In this document: piece by piece, positions 1 to 9,708 of the stretch
Layout: the number at the start of each line of letters is the position of its first letter
Position numbering within the stretch: position 1 is the stretch's first letter
From: Eggerthellaceae bacterium
GTDB lineage: Bacteria > Actinomycetota > Coriobacteriia > Coriobacteriales > Eggerthellaceae
DNA: 64,000 nucleotides
Reading direction: 5' to 3'
Assembly: GCA_022791455.1 (NCBI GenBank)
Contig: JAAVZC010000003.1
Coordinates: 62,001 to 126,000 of the forward strand
Program-made: the position numbers and the translations under genes
The notes under the pieces: model-generated
Seen by the model: only the letters and a program-made list of their open reading frames with translations
What the model was told of the DNA's origin: nothing
The model's database searches: none

Positions 1-287
1 ATGCGGTAATCGATGCCCTTAGCGTCTAAGTAGGCCAGCTGGTCGTTCAGGTTCTCGAAGAACTGACCGCTGCGGGCATCGCAAACAATGGCAAGCCGCC
101 GCTTCTCCTCATCCGGCCCCTCCAAGTAAGTGTCCACCAAAGACGGAATGAGCTTCGCTGGCAAGTTATCCACGCAGTAGTAGCCCAGATCCTCGAATAT
201 GTGGCTGGCCTCGGTGCGCCCCGCCCCGCTCATGCCGGTAACGATGACAACTTGGGGCAGCTCTTGGGCTGCGATCTCTTCGCTCAT
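1..287 (-). CDS. rapZ: RNase adapter / nucleotide-binding protein RapZ (partial)
   Basis: The first 95 residues of a RapZ (YvcJ) family protein are visible; the rest lies beyond the left edge of the window. Residues 13-24 contain the P-loop VTGMSGAGRT, followed by the family stretch GYYCVDNLPAKLIPSLV. Family members bind nucleotides; in E. coli RapZ controls GlmZ/GlmY sRNA turnover, while in Gram-positives the role is less clear. The ATG directly follows the uvrC stop codon, and its Shine-Dalgarno GAGGAGG lies inside the last uvrC codons, so the two genes are probably translationally coupled. A uvrC-rapZ(-whiA) order is common in Gram-positive bacteria. Confidence 0.93.
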   Translation of the reverse strand, partial: MSEEIAAQELPQVVIVTGMSGAGRTEASHIFEDLGYYCVDNLPAKLIPSLVDTYLEGPDEEKRRLAIVCDARSGQFFENLNDQLAYLDAKGIDYR

Positions 288-2402
288 CTAAGCCTCCTCG
301 CCTTCGTTCATGCCAACGCAAGCATACTCTACATCCAGCGGCGCGGCGTCCTCGCCTGCGTTTTCGTTCGGCAACTTTGTCTCGTACTGGTCGATGATAC
401 GGCGAATTTCCTCCGCCACCTCGTCCGGGATGCCCGGTACCTCTTGCAGCTCCTCCACCGTGGCTGCGCGGATATTCTTGAAGGACTTGAAATGCTTGAA
501 CAGCGCCTTCTTCCGCACCGGCCCCAGGCCCGCCACCTCGTCGAGGATGGAGGCGGTCATGCCCTTGCCTCGCAGCTCCCGGTGGAAGGTAATGGCGAAG
601 CGGTGGGCCTCGTCGCGCACCTGCTTCACCAGGTACAGCGACGCCGAGCCGCCCGGCAGCACCACCGGACCGGTGTCCTGCCAGGGGACGAACAGCTCTT
701 CGTCGCGCTTGGCCAGGCCGCAGATGGCAATGTCGTCGATGCCCATTTCCTCGAACATCGCGAGCGCCGCCGAAAGCTGCGGCTTGCCGCCGTCCAAAAT
801 GATGAGGTCGGGCTTGCTGCCGAAGCGCTCGTCGGCCATGCGCTCGGGAGCGTAACGGCGGCGCATCACCTCTTGCATCGAGAGGAAGTCGTTCGCCTCC
901 GTGAGCGGCGTTTTTATCTTGAAACGCCGGTACTGGTTCTTGTCCGGCTTGCCCGCCGTGAACACCACCATCGAGGCCACCGTGTAGGAGCCGTGGATGG
1001 TGGAGATGTCGAAGCACTCGATGCGCATGGGGGGCTCGTCGAGGGCGAGCGCGCTTTCCAGCTGCAGCAGCGCGTCGTTTGTGCGCTTGTCGTCGAAGTT
1101 GGTGCGCACTTTGTAGCGCATCAAGCTGTGGCGGCCGTTGGTGACCGCCATGGTCAGAAGGTCCGCCTTTTCCCCCTTCTGCGGTGCGGTGAGATGCACC
1201 TTCGCTCCATGGGGGCTGGCCAGAAGCTCGGTCAGCCATTCCTCGATGGCCTCGGCGTCGTCCGGCAGCTGCTCCAGAATCACCTCGTGGGGAATGGAGG
1301 TGGTGGCGTCGTAATACTTCAGCAGGAAGTTGCGCAGCAAATCCTCCAGTGGCACGTCGCTGCCGCGGTTCAAGATGAACTCGTTGGCGTTGATGATGCG
1401 GCCCTCCCGCACCTGCAGCACGTTCACACCGGCAACGGTATCGTCGCGGAAAACGCCCACCACATCGGCATTCAGCTGGCGGTTCGAGACCGCCCGCTGC
1501 TTGTCGGTGAGGGAGTTGACAGTGTCGATACGCGCCTTCAGCCGGGCCGCCCGTTCGAAGTCAAGCTCGGCCGCGGCCTCCTGCATCTCGGCGGTCATCT
1601 CCTCGACGAACTCCCGGTGATGGCCCAGCAAAAACCGCTCCACACGGCGCACGTTCTCGGCGTAGTGCTCCGGCGTGCACTGGCCGCAGCATGCCCCGGG
1701 GCCCAGCCCCACATGGGCGTCGAAGCAGGGGCGCGGCAGGGGGCGCTCGGCGAAGGCATCGTAGCCTTCCTTCTTGATCTTGCCGTTCATCTGGCGCCAA
1801 TCCGCGCACGAGGCGGCGCAGATGGGCACCACCCGCCGCACGATGTCCACCATGTTGCGAGCGGCGCGGCTGTCCGTGTAGGGGCCGAAGTAGCGGGTGC
1901 CCTTCATGTGCTTTTCGCGGGTGTACTTCACCGCGGGGAACACGTCGCCCTTGGTGAGCGCGATGAAGGGATAGGACTTGTCGTCCTTGAAGTCGGCGTT
2001 GAAGTAGGGGCTGTACTGGTTGATGAGGTTCTTCTCCAGCACCAGGCTCTCGTGCTCGTTGGAGACCACCAGGTACTCGAAGGAGTCTATCTGGTGCACC
2101 AGCAGCGGAATCTTCGCGCGTTCGTCTTGGAAGTTCACGTACTGGCGCATACGGTTGCGCAGCTGCTTCGCCTTGCCCACGTAGATAACCTTGCCCTCGG
2201 CGTTCTTCCACAGGTACACGCCGGGCTCGGCGGGCACGCTGGCAAGCTCCCGCTTGATGCGCTCCAGCTTCTGCGCCTGTGTCTCCCCCGCCTGCGATCG
2301 GCTGCCGCGGGCGGCCTCGGGCCCTAAAATGTTCACGGAACGGGCGCCCTCCCCTTCCGGGAGCGCCACCGTCTCATCCCCAATGTTCTCTTCGAAATCC
2401 AT
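288..2402 (-). CDS. uvrC: Excinuclease ABC subunit C (UvrC)
   Basis: Protein of 704 residues that makes the dual incisions in nucleotide excision repair together with UvrA and UvrB. After an unusual N-terminal tail of about 50 residues comes the GIY-YIG nuclease domain (PGVYLW...GKVIYVGKAKQLRNR, about 59-90). A UVR motif for UvrB contact sits near 255-290 (ELDFERAARLKARID). The RNase H-like 5' nuclease domain begins around RIECFDIS, and tandem HhH motifs (GPVRKKALFKHF, VPGIPDEVAEEI) lie near the C-terminus. The protein ends in an acidic tail of about 25 residues. It is followed directly by rapZ. The exact start is less certain than the gene because of the extended N-terminus. Confidence 0.96.
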   Translation of the reverse strand: MDFEENIGDETVALPEGEGARSVNILGPEAARGSRSQAGETQAQKLERIKRELASVPAEPGVYLWKNAEGKVIYVGKAKQLRNRMRQYVNFQDERAKIPLLVHQIDSFEYLVVSNEHESLVLEKNLINQYSPYFNADFKDDKSYPFIALTKGDVFPAVKYTREKHMKGTRYFGPYTDSRAARNMVDIVRRVVPICAASCADWRQMNGKIKKEGYDAFAERPLPRPCFDAHVGLGPGACCGQCTPEHYAENVRRVERFLLGHHREFVEEMTAEMQEAAAELDFERAARLKARIDTVNSLTDKQRAVSNRQLNADVVGVFRDDTVAGVNVLQVREGRIINANEFILNRGSDVPLEDLLRNFLLKYYDATTSIPHEVILEQLPDDAEAIEEWLTELLASPHGAKVHLTAPQKGEKADLLTMAVTNGRHSLMRYKVRTNFDDKRTNDALLQLESALALDEPPMRIECFDISTIHGSYTVASMVVFTAGKPDKNQYRRFKIKTPLTEANDFLSMQEVMRRRYAPERMADERFGSKPDLIILDGGKPQLSAALAMFEEMGIDDIAICGLAKRDEELFVPWQDTGPVVLPGGSASLYLVKQVRDEAHRFAITFHRELRGKGMTASILDEVAGLGPVRKKALFKHFKSFKNIRAATVEELQEVPGIPDEVAEEIRRIIDQYETKLPNENAGEDAAPLDVEYACVGMNEGEEA

Positions 2403-2423
2403 AGCGCAATTTTACCCTGAAAA

Positions 2424-2451
2424 GAAAACGCCCGGCCCCGTGGACCGAGCG
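2424..2451 (-). terminator. Rho-independent terminator candidate after the Sel1-like gene
   Basis: On the minus strand, CGCTCGG and CCGGGCG can form a stem with one mismatch, followed by TTTTCTTTTC. It lies in the 94-bp gap between the Sel1-like gene (2497) and uvrC (2402), and would end transcription of the upstream pair. Confidence 0.5.
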
Positions 2452-2496
2452 CCTACGAAAACTCTAAAGGAAGGCTTTCCCCTGCACTACAGGCAT

Positions 2497-3354
2497 CTAC
2501 GCCCAAGTAAGCTCTTGGGCGGTGCGGAGGCGGCCGCCTCTGGCTTCGGCGAGGAAGCGCTTGGCGTGCCAATTGCCGGAGTTGTTGCAGAAGGCGAGCG
2601 CGTTGGCGGCGCGGTTATAGGCCTCGAAGGCGGCGTGGATGCCGCCAAGATCCTGCGCCTGGGCCTCCAGGGCGCGGGCCATGGCCAACCAGGCGTTCCC
2701 CTGCTCCCAAGAGGAGTCGTCCGCCAGCTTCACCGCGCGCAAGGCCCAAAAGCGGGACTGCCCTTCGGCCTCGGAGAGCAACCAGCAGGCCTCGGCGATT
2801 CCCTGCTCTGCCGCGCGCTTCAACAGGCGAAGACCCTCTTGGTTCGCGACACGGCCGGGGTTTTGGCGAGCGAACCACGTGCCGCCGCAGCAGAGATCCT
2901 CTCGGTAGATGGTGGCCAGCCGCACGAGCGCGTGGATGCTTCCGCGATCCGCCGCGTGAAGGAAGCAAATTTCCGCCGCCTGAAAGCATGCGATACGCAG
3001 CGCCAGGTTCCCCACCGCCGACGAGGAGAGCCCTTCCGCGAAACAGCGCTCTCCCAGCTCTTCCGCCTTGAGGCCGCAGGCATCAGGACCGCTGGGATAG
3101 ACCGCCGAGAAGACACGCCCCTCCCCTTCGGACGCTGCCTCGGTGAGCCAGATGCGAGGAAGAGCGTCGCCCTTGCGGGGGACGCGATCGAGGAAAAACA
3201 CGTCATCGGCAGCCGAGCCCAGCCGAATGCGACCGTGCTTCCCCACCCGGATTCCCTCGAAACCGCCGAAAGCCCGCTGGAAGCTAGGGTGGCCGAGAAG
3301 GGCGGCCGATGCACGCACCTTCATGGGCACAGAGGCGCAGGCGGCGCTAATCAT
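2497..3354 (-). CDS. Sel1/TPR-like repeat protein, function unknown
   Basis: Protein of 285 residues without recognisable catalytic motifs. The second half contains helix-pair repeats of Sel1/TPR type, for example AAEICFLHAADRGSIHALVRL and EGLRLLKRAAEQGIAEACWLL, which usually mediate protein contacts. The N-terminal third (VRASAALLGHPSFQRAFGGF) is not recognised. No signal peptide is evident. The gene overlaps the upstream HIRAN-domain gene by 8 bases, so the two form a small operon and may act together. The start is the ATG in the overlap, preceded by GGCGGTG. Confidence 0.7.
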   Translation of the reverse strand: MISAACASVPMKVRASAALLGHPSFQRAFGGFEGIRVGKHGRIRLGSAADDVFFLDRVPRKGDALPRIWLTEAASEGEGRVFSAVYPSGPDACGLKAEELGERCFAEGLSSSAVGNLALRIACFQAAEICFLHAADRGSIHALVRLATIYREDLCCGGTWFARQNPGRVANQEGLRLLKRAAEQGIAEACWLLSEAEGQSRFWALRAVKLADDSSWEQGNAWLAMARALEAQAQDLGGIHAAFEAYNRAANALAFCNNSGNWHAKRFLAEARGGRLRTAQELTWA

Positions 3355-3682
3355 CGAGGATCACCGCCATGGTGATGCGGGCGCCGCCGCGGAGGACTTC
3401 GGAGTTCGTCACTTCGCCGTGGAGGGTGCGGCCGCCTTCGCACAGGCGCCCGATCACTTCGGAAACATCACAGGAAACGTAGCCCAGAAGATCGCCGTCG
3501 GCGTTCTTCACTGCCGTGCACCAGCGATCGTAGGGGTTGCGGAAATCCCGCTCCAAGCACAACCGCTGCCCCTCGTAAAGAGAGCGGGCCAACTGCTTGG
3601 CCTGGGGATTGTGGAACAGACCGGCCACCTTCGTCTCCTCGACGATGGTGACCGGACGAACGATGGAAGAAGTTGGGATCAT
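3347..3682 (-). CDS. HIRAN domain protein
   Basis: Small protein of 111 residues dominated by a HIRAN-like fold: VAGLFHNPQAKQLARSL, then CLERDFRNPYDRWCTAVKNADG, then LGYVSCDVSEVIGRL. HIRAN domains (as in HLTF/Rad5) bind DNA ends or stalled-fork structures, and stand-alone bacterial versions are of unknown role. The start ATG is preceded by GAAAGGTAG. It is the first gene of a two-gene operon with the Sel1-like protein. Function in DNA processing is inferred from the domain only. Confidence 0.72.
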   Translation of the reverse strand: MIPTSSIVRPVTIVEETKVAGLFHNPQAKQLARSLYEGQRLCLERDFRNPYDRWCTAVKNADGDLLGYVSCDVSEVIGRLCEGGRTLHGEVTNSEVLRGGARITMAVILDD

Positions 3683-3768
3683 TGCCTGCTACCTTTCAAC
3701 TACGCTTGCGTTGAAAGGCATTCTAGAGAAAGCGCCTATAAATGGGTGTACTATTTTTGGTACAGATA

Positions 3769-3794
3769 AGATCCTTCGCTGCGCTCAGGATGAC
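3769..3794. repeat. Dispersed REP-like repeat, family A, half copy
   Basis: A 26-bp unit beginning AGATCCTTCGCTGC and ending CTCAGGATGAC. The identical 26 bp recurs at 6275-6300, and the same arm is part of the longer palindromes at 35195-35291, 39193-39290 and 47331-47373. It sits in the 318-bp gene-free region between the HIRAN gene and gdhA. Confidence 0.75.
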
Positions 3795-3874
3795 GACCTA
3801 AAACATAGACGCATCGACGAAAAGCTCAGGCTTTTTCATAAAACCTAAAAATACACCAGGTCAGGCGAGGTAAG

Positions 3875-3979
3875 CGAGGAAGGCTCTGGTGCCTCAGATT
3901 GACTTGAAATGCAACTGAGCGTACTTCGGTACGCGAAGGAAGCAATTGAAAGTCAAGATGAGGTGCCAGAGCCTTCCGC
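3875..3979. repeat. Long inverted-repeat hairpin 3' of gdhA
   Basis: Two arms of about 30 nt (about 3875-3905 and 3950-3979) are complementary with only a few mismatches; both include GGAAGGCTCTGG or its complement. Inside lies a perfect 6-bp hairpin GCGTAC-TTCG-GTACGC (3919-3934) with a UUCG-type loop. The element starts about 20 bp beyond the gdhA stop on its 3' side, so it may stabilise or terminate the gdhA mRNA, or be a mobile repeat. No U-run of intrinsic terminator type follows. Confidence 0.65.
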
Positions 3980-4000
3980 AGCAATAGCAATTAAATTTAA

Positions 4001-5455
<1,455 letters not shown>

Positions 5456-6208
5456 TTACTCCGGCGAAGTGACGCGGGCGGACACCACGTTGGCGTGATT
5501 GATGACCAGCGCCCCAATGCTGCCCACCTCCGGCGTGCGCACGATGAAGCATCCGTCTACAAAGGCGCCTTCCGGCGTGACCCCCTTTTCGGCACTGGTG
5601 ACAATGAGGACGTCCACGCTGGCCGGCGAAGCAACGAGCGCCGTCGTGCGCGTGATGCAGATGATAGCGGTGGCTCCTTCTTCCCGCAGCTCATCGGTGA
5701 TCTTGCGCAGCTTGCGGTCGGAAACGTAGTAATCGATTTCCAGCACGCCTATCTTGCGATCCCCCGCCGTAAACACTTGGGGCTCGCTGTAATAGCCAGG
5801 TTGGCTGAGGTCGAGCGAGAGCACCGAAGCGCCCTTCTCGCGGTAGAGATCGTTCACTTCGGAAAGGAAGATCTTGCCCCCCAGCTGGCTTTCGACGTCC
5901 CCCAAATCCAGAATGCGGCTGCCCTCTTCCTTCTGGGCGTCACTGCCCTCCTTGTCGGTAGAGAGGCTACCATCCAGCCAGAAGGCACCCGGGTCATCGT
6001 CCGCGGAGTCATCCTCTTCTTCCGGCTGAACCGTGCCGTTGTAGACCACCACAGTGTAGTCTCCCAGCGAGCCCACCTGGTCATCCACATAACTTGCAGC
6101 AACGTTGAAGTTGCGGCTCGTGTAGAAGTAGCCGATGGATGTCAGACCCACCGCCACCAGCAGGACGACGAAGATGAGAAGCGCGATCTTTTCCCGAGGA
6201 ATTTTCAT
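5456..6208 (-). CDS. Membrane-anchored protein, degenerate metallophosphoesterase-like
   Basis: Protein of 250 residues with one N-terminal membrane segment (IALLIFVVLLVAVGLTSIGYFY) and an otherwise extracytoplasmic body. An acidic low-complexity stretch (EEEDDSADDD) lies near residues 60-70. The second half (ITDELREEGATAIICIT ... SVDVLIVTSAEKGV ... DGCFIVRTPEVGSIGALVI) resembles the C-terminal part of 5'-nucleotidase/CapA-type metallophosphoesterase domains. The metal-binding GHSH-type motif is replaced by VTSAEKG, so it is probably not an active phosphatase. I chose MKIPREK as start because upstream residues lack a ribosome site; no clear Shine-Dalgarno precedes it. Family assignment is tentative. 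Confidence 0.6.
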   Translation of the reverse strand: MKIPREKIALLIFVVLLVAVGLTSIGYFYTSRNFNVAASYVDDQVGSLGDYTVVVYNGTVQPEEEDDSADDDPGAFWLDGSLSTDKEGSDAQKEEGSRILDLGDVESQLGGKIFLSEVNDLYREKGASVLSLDLSQPGYYSEPQVFTAGDRKIGVLEIDYYVSDRKLRKITDELREEGATAIICITRTTALVASPASVDVLIVTSAEKGVTPEGAFVDGCFIVRTPEVGSIGALVINHANVVSARVTSPE

Positions 6209-6274
6209 AAATGTAGATTTTACTGCAAATGCGACGGCGACAAAACCGGAAGGCATTCTCGGCCGCCAGTGGGA

Positions 6275-6300
6275 AGATCCTTCGCTGCGCTCAGGATGAC
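6275..6300. repeat. Dispersed REP-like repeat, family A, half copy
   Basis: Identical over 26 bp to the copy at 3769-3794. It lies between the 3' end of uvrA and the start of the membrane-anchored protein gene, next to the uvrA terminator. Confidence 0.75.
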
Positions 6301-6303
6301 GAA

Positions 6304-6330
6304 GGGGGGCACGGCGCTAACTGCGCCCCC
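6304..6330 (-). terminator. Terminator hairpin downstream of uvrA
   Basis: GGGGGCGC and GTGCCCCC on the minus strand form a GC-rich stem immediately after the uvrA stop codon; only a short T tract follows. Confidence 0.5.
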
Positions 6331-6334
6331 TTTG

Positions 6335-9214
6335 TTACAGCATGCGGGCGATGAAGCGGCCGGTGTGGCTGCCTTCCGTCTTCGCCACTTCCTCCGGCGT
6401 GCCCTGGGCGATGATGGTACCGCCGCGGTCGCCGCCCTCGGGCCCCAAATCGACAATGTAGTCGGCGCTCTTCACCACATCCAGGTTGTGCTCAATCACC
6501 AGTACCGTGTTGCCGGCGGACACCAACCGCTGCAGCACCTCCAGCAACTGCCGCACGTCCTCGAAGTGCAGGCCGGTGGTGGGCTCGTCCAGAATGTAGA
6601 AGGTCTTGCCCGTCGAGCGTTTCTGCAGCTCGGAGGCCAACTTCACCCGCTGCGCCTCGCCACCGGAAAGGGTGGTAGCCGGCTGCCCCAGGCGGATATA
6701 GCCCAGCCCCACGTCGAAGAGGGTCTGCAGCTTGCGCTTGATGCCGGGAATGTTCTCGAAGAACTGCAGCGCGTCCTCTACCGTCATGTCCAGCACCTCG
6801 GCAATGTTCTTGCCGCGGTAAGTGACCTGCAGCGTCTCACGGTTGTAGCGCTGGCCGTTGCACACCTCGCAGGGAACGTAGATGTCCGGCAGGAAGTGCA
6901 TCTCGATCTTGATCTGGCCGTCGCCCTTGCAGGCCTCGCAGCGGCCGCCGCTCACGTTGAAGGAGAAGCGTCCCGGCGAGTAGCCGCGCGCCTTGGATTC
7001 CTGGGTGGAGGCGAACAGCGCGCGGATGTCGTCCCACAGCCCGATATAGGTAGCGGGATTGGAGCGCGGCGTGCGGCCGATGGGGCTCTGGTCGATGTTG
7101 ATCACCTTGTCCAGCTGGTCGAGCCCGGTGATCTTACGATACGGACCGGTGCGCTTGTGGGCATGGTTCAGGCGGTTCGCCAGCGCAGGGGCAAGCGTGT
7201 CGGTGATGAGCGAGCTCTTGCCGGAACCGCTCACGCCGGTCACCACCGTCAGCGTGCCCAACGGCACCTTCAGCGTCACGTTCTTCAGGTTGTTCTCGGT
7301 GGCGCCGGTCAGCGTAAGGGTGCCCTTTTTCGGGTCGCGACGCTGCTCGGGCACCGGAATGACGCGCCGCCCGGAAAGGTAATCGGCGGTGAGCGACCCT
7401 GCCGTGGCCATTACCTGGCTCGGCGTGCCCGCCGCCACCACGTGGCCGCCGTGCTCGCCGGCCCCCGGCCCCATGTCCACCACGTAGTCGGCGGCGCGGA
7501 TGGTATCCTCGTCGTGCTCGACCACCACCACGGTGTTGCCCAGGTCGCGCAGGTGCTCCAGCGTAGCGATGAGCCGCTCGTTATCCCGCTGGTGCAGGCC
7601 GATAGAGGGCTCGTCCAGAATATAGAGCACGCCCATCAGCCCCGCGCCGATTTGGGTGGCCAGGCGGATACGCTGCGCCTCGCCGCCGGAAAGCGTGGCG
7701 GTCGCGCGCTCCAGCGTCAGGTAATCCAAACCCACGTCCACTAAGAAGCGCAAGCGCGCCAGAATCTCTTTCACAATGGGATTGGCGATGAAGCCATCCT
7801 GTCCCGCGAAATGCAGGCCCTCGAAAAACTCCAGCGCGTCCACGGCGGACAGCTCGGTCACATCGTGGATGGACTTCCCGTTCACGGTAACGGCCAGGAT
7901 CTCCGGCTTCAGGCGCCGCCCCTTGCAGGTGGGACAGGCGACGGTGGCGAAGTAGGCCCCCAGCTTCTCGCGCTGAGCGTCGGACTGGGCCTCGGAATAC
8001 CGGCGAGAAACGGCCTCGAGCGCCCCTTCCCACTTGATGAACCAGTAGGTCTCGCGGCCGTCCACGGTGGTGTAATCCACCCGCACCTTCTCTTTGCCCA
8101 GACCCTCCAGCACCGCTTTCTGCACCTTGGCGGGCAGATCCTCCCACGGAGTGTCCGGCGAAGCGCCCATGTGCTTCACCACCGCCGTCAGAATTTGCGG
8201 GTAGTAGTTGCCGCTGCGGAAGGGCGCGATGGCCCCCTCGCTGATGGAGAACGACGGGTCCGGAACCACCAGGCTGGCGTCCACCTCGTCGCGGCTGCCG
8301 ATGCCCAAGCAGTCGGGGCAGGCGCCGTAGGGGGCGTTGAAGGAGAAATCGCGCGGCTGCAGCTCGTCCATGGAATGGCCGTGCACGGGGCAAGCGAGCG
8401 CCAGCGAGAACAGGTGCTCCCCTTCCCGCAGGCCACCGGTTGCGCCGGAAGACGTGGGAGCGTCCTGGCTGTAGGGCTTCCCCTCCGGGTCCATCAGCTG
8501 CACGAGCACGCGGCCCTCCGCCAGTTTCGTGGCCAGTTCCACCGCCTCGGCAATGCGGCTGGTGGCAGAGCGCTTCAGGGTGACGCGGTCCACCACCACG
8601 TCGATGAAGTGCTTGATCTTCTTATTAAGAGTAAGGGGCTCCCCTTCCAGGCGGATCATCTCGCCGTCCACCCGTACGCGGGTAAAGCCCTCTTTCTGCA
8701 GATCGGCGAAGAGCTTGGTGAACTCGCCCTTCCGGCCGCTCACCACCGGCGCCAGGATAATGGCCTTGCGCCCCTCCTCCGCCAGGTTCAGCACCTCATC
8801 GGTTACCTGGTCGGTGGTCTGCTTCTTGATCTCACGGCCGCACTCCGGGCAATGGGGAATACCCACGCGCGCGTACAAAAGACGCAGGTAGTCGTAGATT
8901 TCCGTCGTGGTGCCCACCGTGGAGCGGGGGTTTTTCGAGGTGGTTTTCTGGTCGATGGAAACCGCCGGCGACAGGCCGTCGATGGAATCGAGGTCGGGCT
9001 TGGACATCTGCCCCAAGAACATGCGCGCGTAGCTGGAAAGGCTCTCCACGTAGCGGCGCTGCCCCTCCGCGTACATGGTGTCGAAGGCCAGCGACGACTT
9101 GCCGGACCCGGACAGACCGGTGATAACCACCAGCTGATCGCGGGGAATGGTGACGTCGATGTCCTTCAGATTGTGCTCGCGGGCGCCCTTGATGACGATT
9201 TCGCTCTGTCCCAT
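6335..9214 (-). CDS. uvrA: Excinuclease ABC subunit A (UvrA)
   Basis: Damage-recognition ATPase of nucleotide excision repair, 959 residues, the usual length. It has two ABC ATPase halves: Walker A motifs GLSGSGKSS (near residue 32) and GVSGSGKSS (near 640), and signature motifs [12 protein letters not shown] and [12 protein letters not shown]. Zinc-binding cysteine sets are visible in the first insertion (HCPECGREI), at ACPDCLG and CPTCKGR, and in the second half ([11 protein letters not shown] ... [12 protein letters not shown]). The start MGQSEIV was chosen because CAGGAG precedes it; 27 upstream in-frame residues are not conserved-looking. A LexA-type SOS box lies about 120 nt upstream. 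Confidence 0.97.
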   Translation of the reverse strand: MGQSEIVIKGAREHNLKDIDVTIPRDQLVVITGLSGSGKSSLAFDTMYAEGQRRYVESLSSYARMFLGQMSKPDLDSIDGLSPAVSIDQKTTSKNPRSTVGTTTEIYDYLRLLYARVGIPHCPECGREIKKQTTDQVTDEVLNLAEEGRKAIILAPVVSGRKGEFTKLFADLQKEGFTRVRVDGEMIRLEGEPLTLNKKIKHFIDVVVDRVTLKRSATSRIAEAVELATKLAEGRVLVQLMDPEGKPYSQDAPTSSGATGGLREGEHLFSLALACPVHGHSMDELQPRDFSFNAPYGACPDCLGIGSRDEVDASLVVPDPSFSISEGAIAPFRSGNYYPQILTAVVKHMGASPDTPWEDLPAKVQKAVLEGLGKEKVRVDYTTVDGRETYWFIKWEGALEAVSRRYSEAQSDAQREKLGAYFATVACPTCKGRRLKPEILAVTVNGKSIHDVTELSAVDALEFFEGLHFAGQDGFIANPIVKEILARLRFLVDVGLDYLTLERATATLSGGEAQRIRLATQIGAGLMGVLYILDEPSIGLHQRDNERLIATLEHLRDLGNTVVVVEHDEDTIRAADYVVDMGPGAGEHGGHVVAAGTPSQVMATAGSLTADYLSGRRVIPVPEQRRDPKKGTLTLTGATENNLKNVTLKVPLGTLTVVTGVSGSGKSSLITDTLAPALANRLNHAHKRTGPYRKITGLDQLDKVINIDQSPIGRTPRSNPATYIGLWDDIRALFASTQESKARGYSPGRFSFNVSGGRCEACKGDGQIKIEMHFLPDIYVPCEVCNGQRYNRETLQVTYRGKNIAEVLDMTVEDALQFFENIPGIKRKLQTLFDVGLGYIRLGQPATTLSGGEAQRVKLASELQKRSTGKTFYILDEPTTGLHFEDVRQLLEVLQRLVSAGNTVLVIEHNLDVVKSADYIVDLGPEGGDRGGTIIAQGTPEEVAKTEGSHTGRFIARML

Positions 9215-9294
9215 ATAGTATGTGCTCCTGAATGCCGATGCCCCAAGGGGCCGTAATGTTCCGATACCGCACAGCGGCCAGTTTTCCGCGGGCA

Positions 9295-9344
9295 ATTCTA
9301 CCCCAAATTTTCCAAATGTGGAGATATTTTTGGAACTTTTGTTC
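9295..9344 (-). promoter_or_regulatory. uvrA promoter region with LexA-type SOS box
   Basis: GAACTTTTGTTC at 9333-9344 fits the Gram-positive LexA operator GAAC-N4-GTTC exactly. TAGAAT (minus strand, 9295-9300) is a plausible -10 between this box and the uvrA start. uvrA is a classical SOS gene, so damage induction is the natural reading. Confidence 0.7.
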
Positions 9345-9375
9345 GCTTTTCAGGCAAAATCCACAGCAGAAAAAA

Positions 9376-9397
9376 CCCCGCGGCCAAGAACGCGGGG
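9376..9397 (-). terminator. Strong Rho-independent terminator of the 24-residue peptide gene
   Basis: On the minus strand CCCCGCG and CGCGGGG form a perfect 7-bp stem with an 8-nt loop, followed directly by TTTTTT. It lies 42 nt beyond the small ORF stop and about 160 nt before the uvrA start, insulating the two. Confidence 0.9.
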
Positions 9398-9439
9398 CTT
9401 CACGCCCTTGCGGGCTTAAGGATTGCAAGCTGTCGAGGA

Positions 9440-9514
9440 CTACAGGAAGAACGGGATGTAGCACAGAACCACGAGGGCTCCCCAAAACAGGATCTTCGCT
9501 TTTTTCCGGCTCAT
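9440..9514 (-). CDS. 24-residue hydrophobic membrane peptide
   Basis: A short ORF with an excellent ribosome site (AAGGAGG, 5 nt before ATG). The product begins with a positively charged MSRKKAK and continues with one hydrophobic stretch, ILFWGALVVLCYIPFFL, enough to span a membrane with the N-terminus inside. Coding is supported by the ribosome site, the topology pattern (positive-inside) and the strong terminator 3' of it. Possible roles are a small membrane regulator or a type I toxin-like peptide; nothing in the sequence decides between them. It lies between xerC and uvrA on the same strand. Confidence 0.65.
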   Translation of the reverse strand: MSRKKAKILFWGALVVLCYIPFFL

Positions 9515-9708
9515 GGCTGCCTCCTTCTTCCGGGGGCGAAGTTTCAATCTTCTTCGCCTGAAGGTAGTCTGCCATGGAACTGCGGTGCCCGGCGGCCGCA
9601 ACCAGCTGCCGTAAAACGGCCGCCCTCAACTCGAAACGCGACCGTGATGGACGTTTTTTCTTCGAAAACCGGCTGTTAACCGGGCGATCCCCCGGAAGCA
9701 GCAAACCC

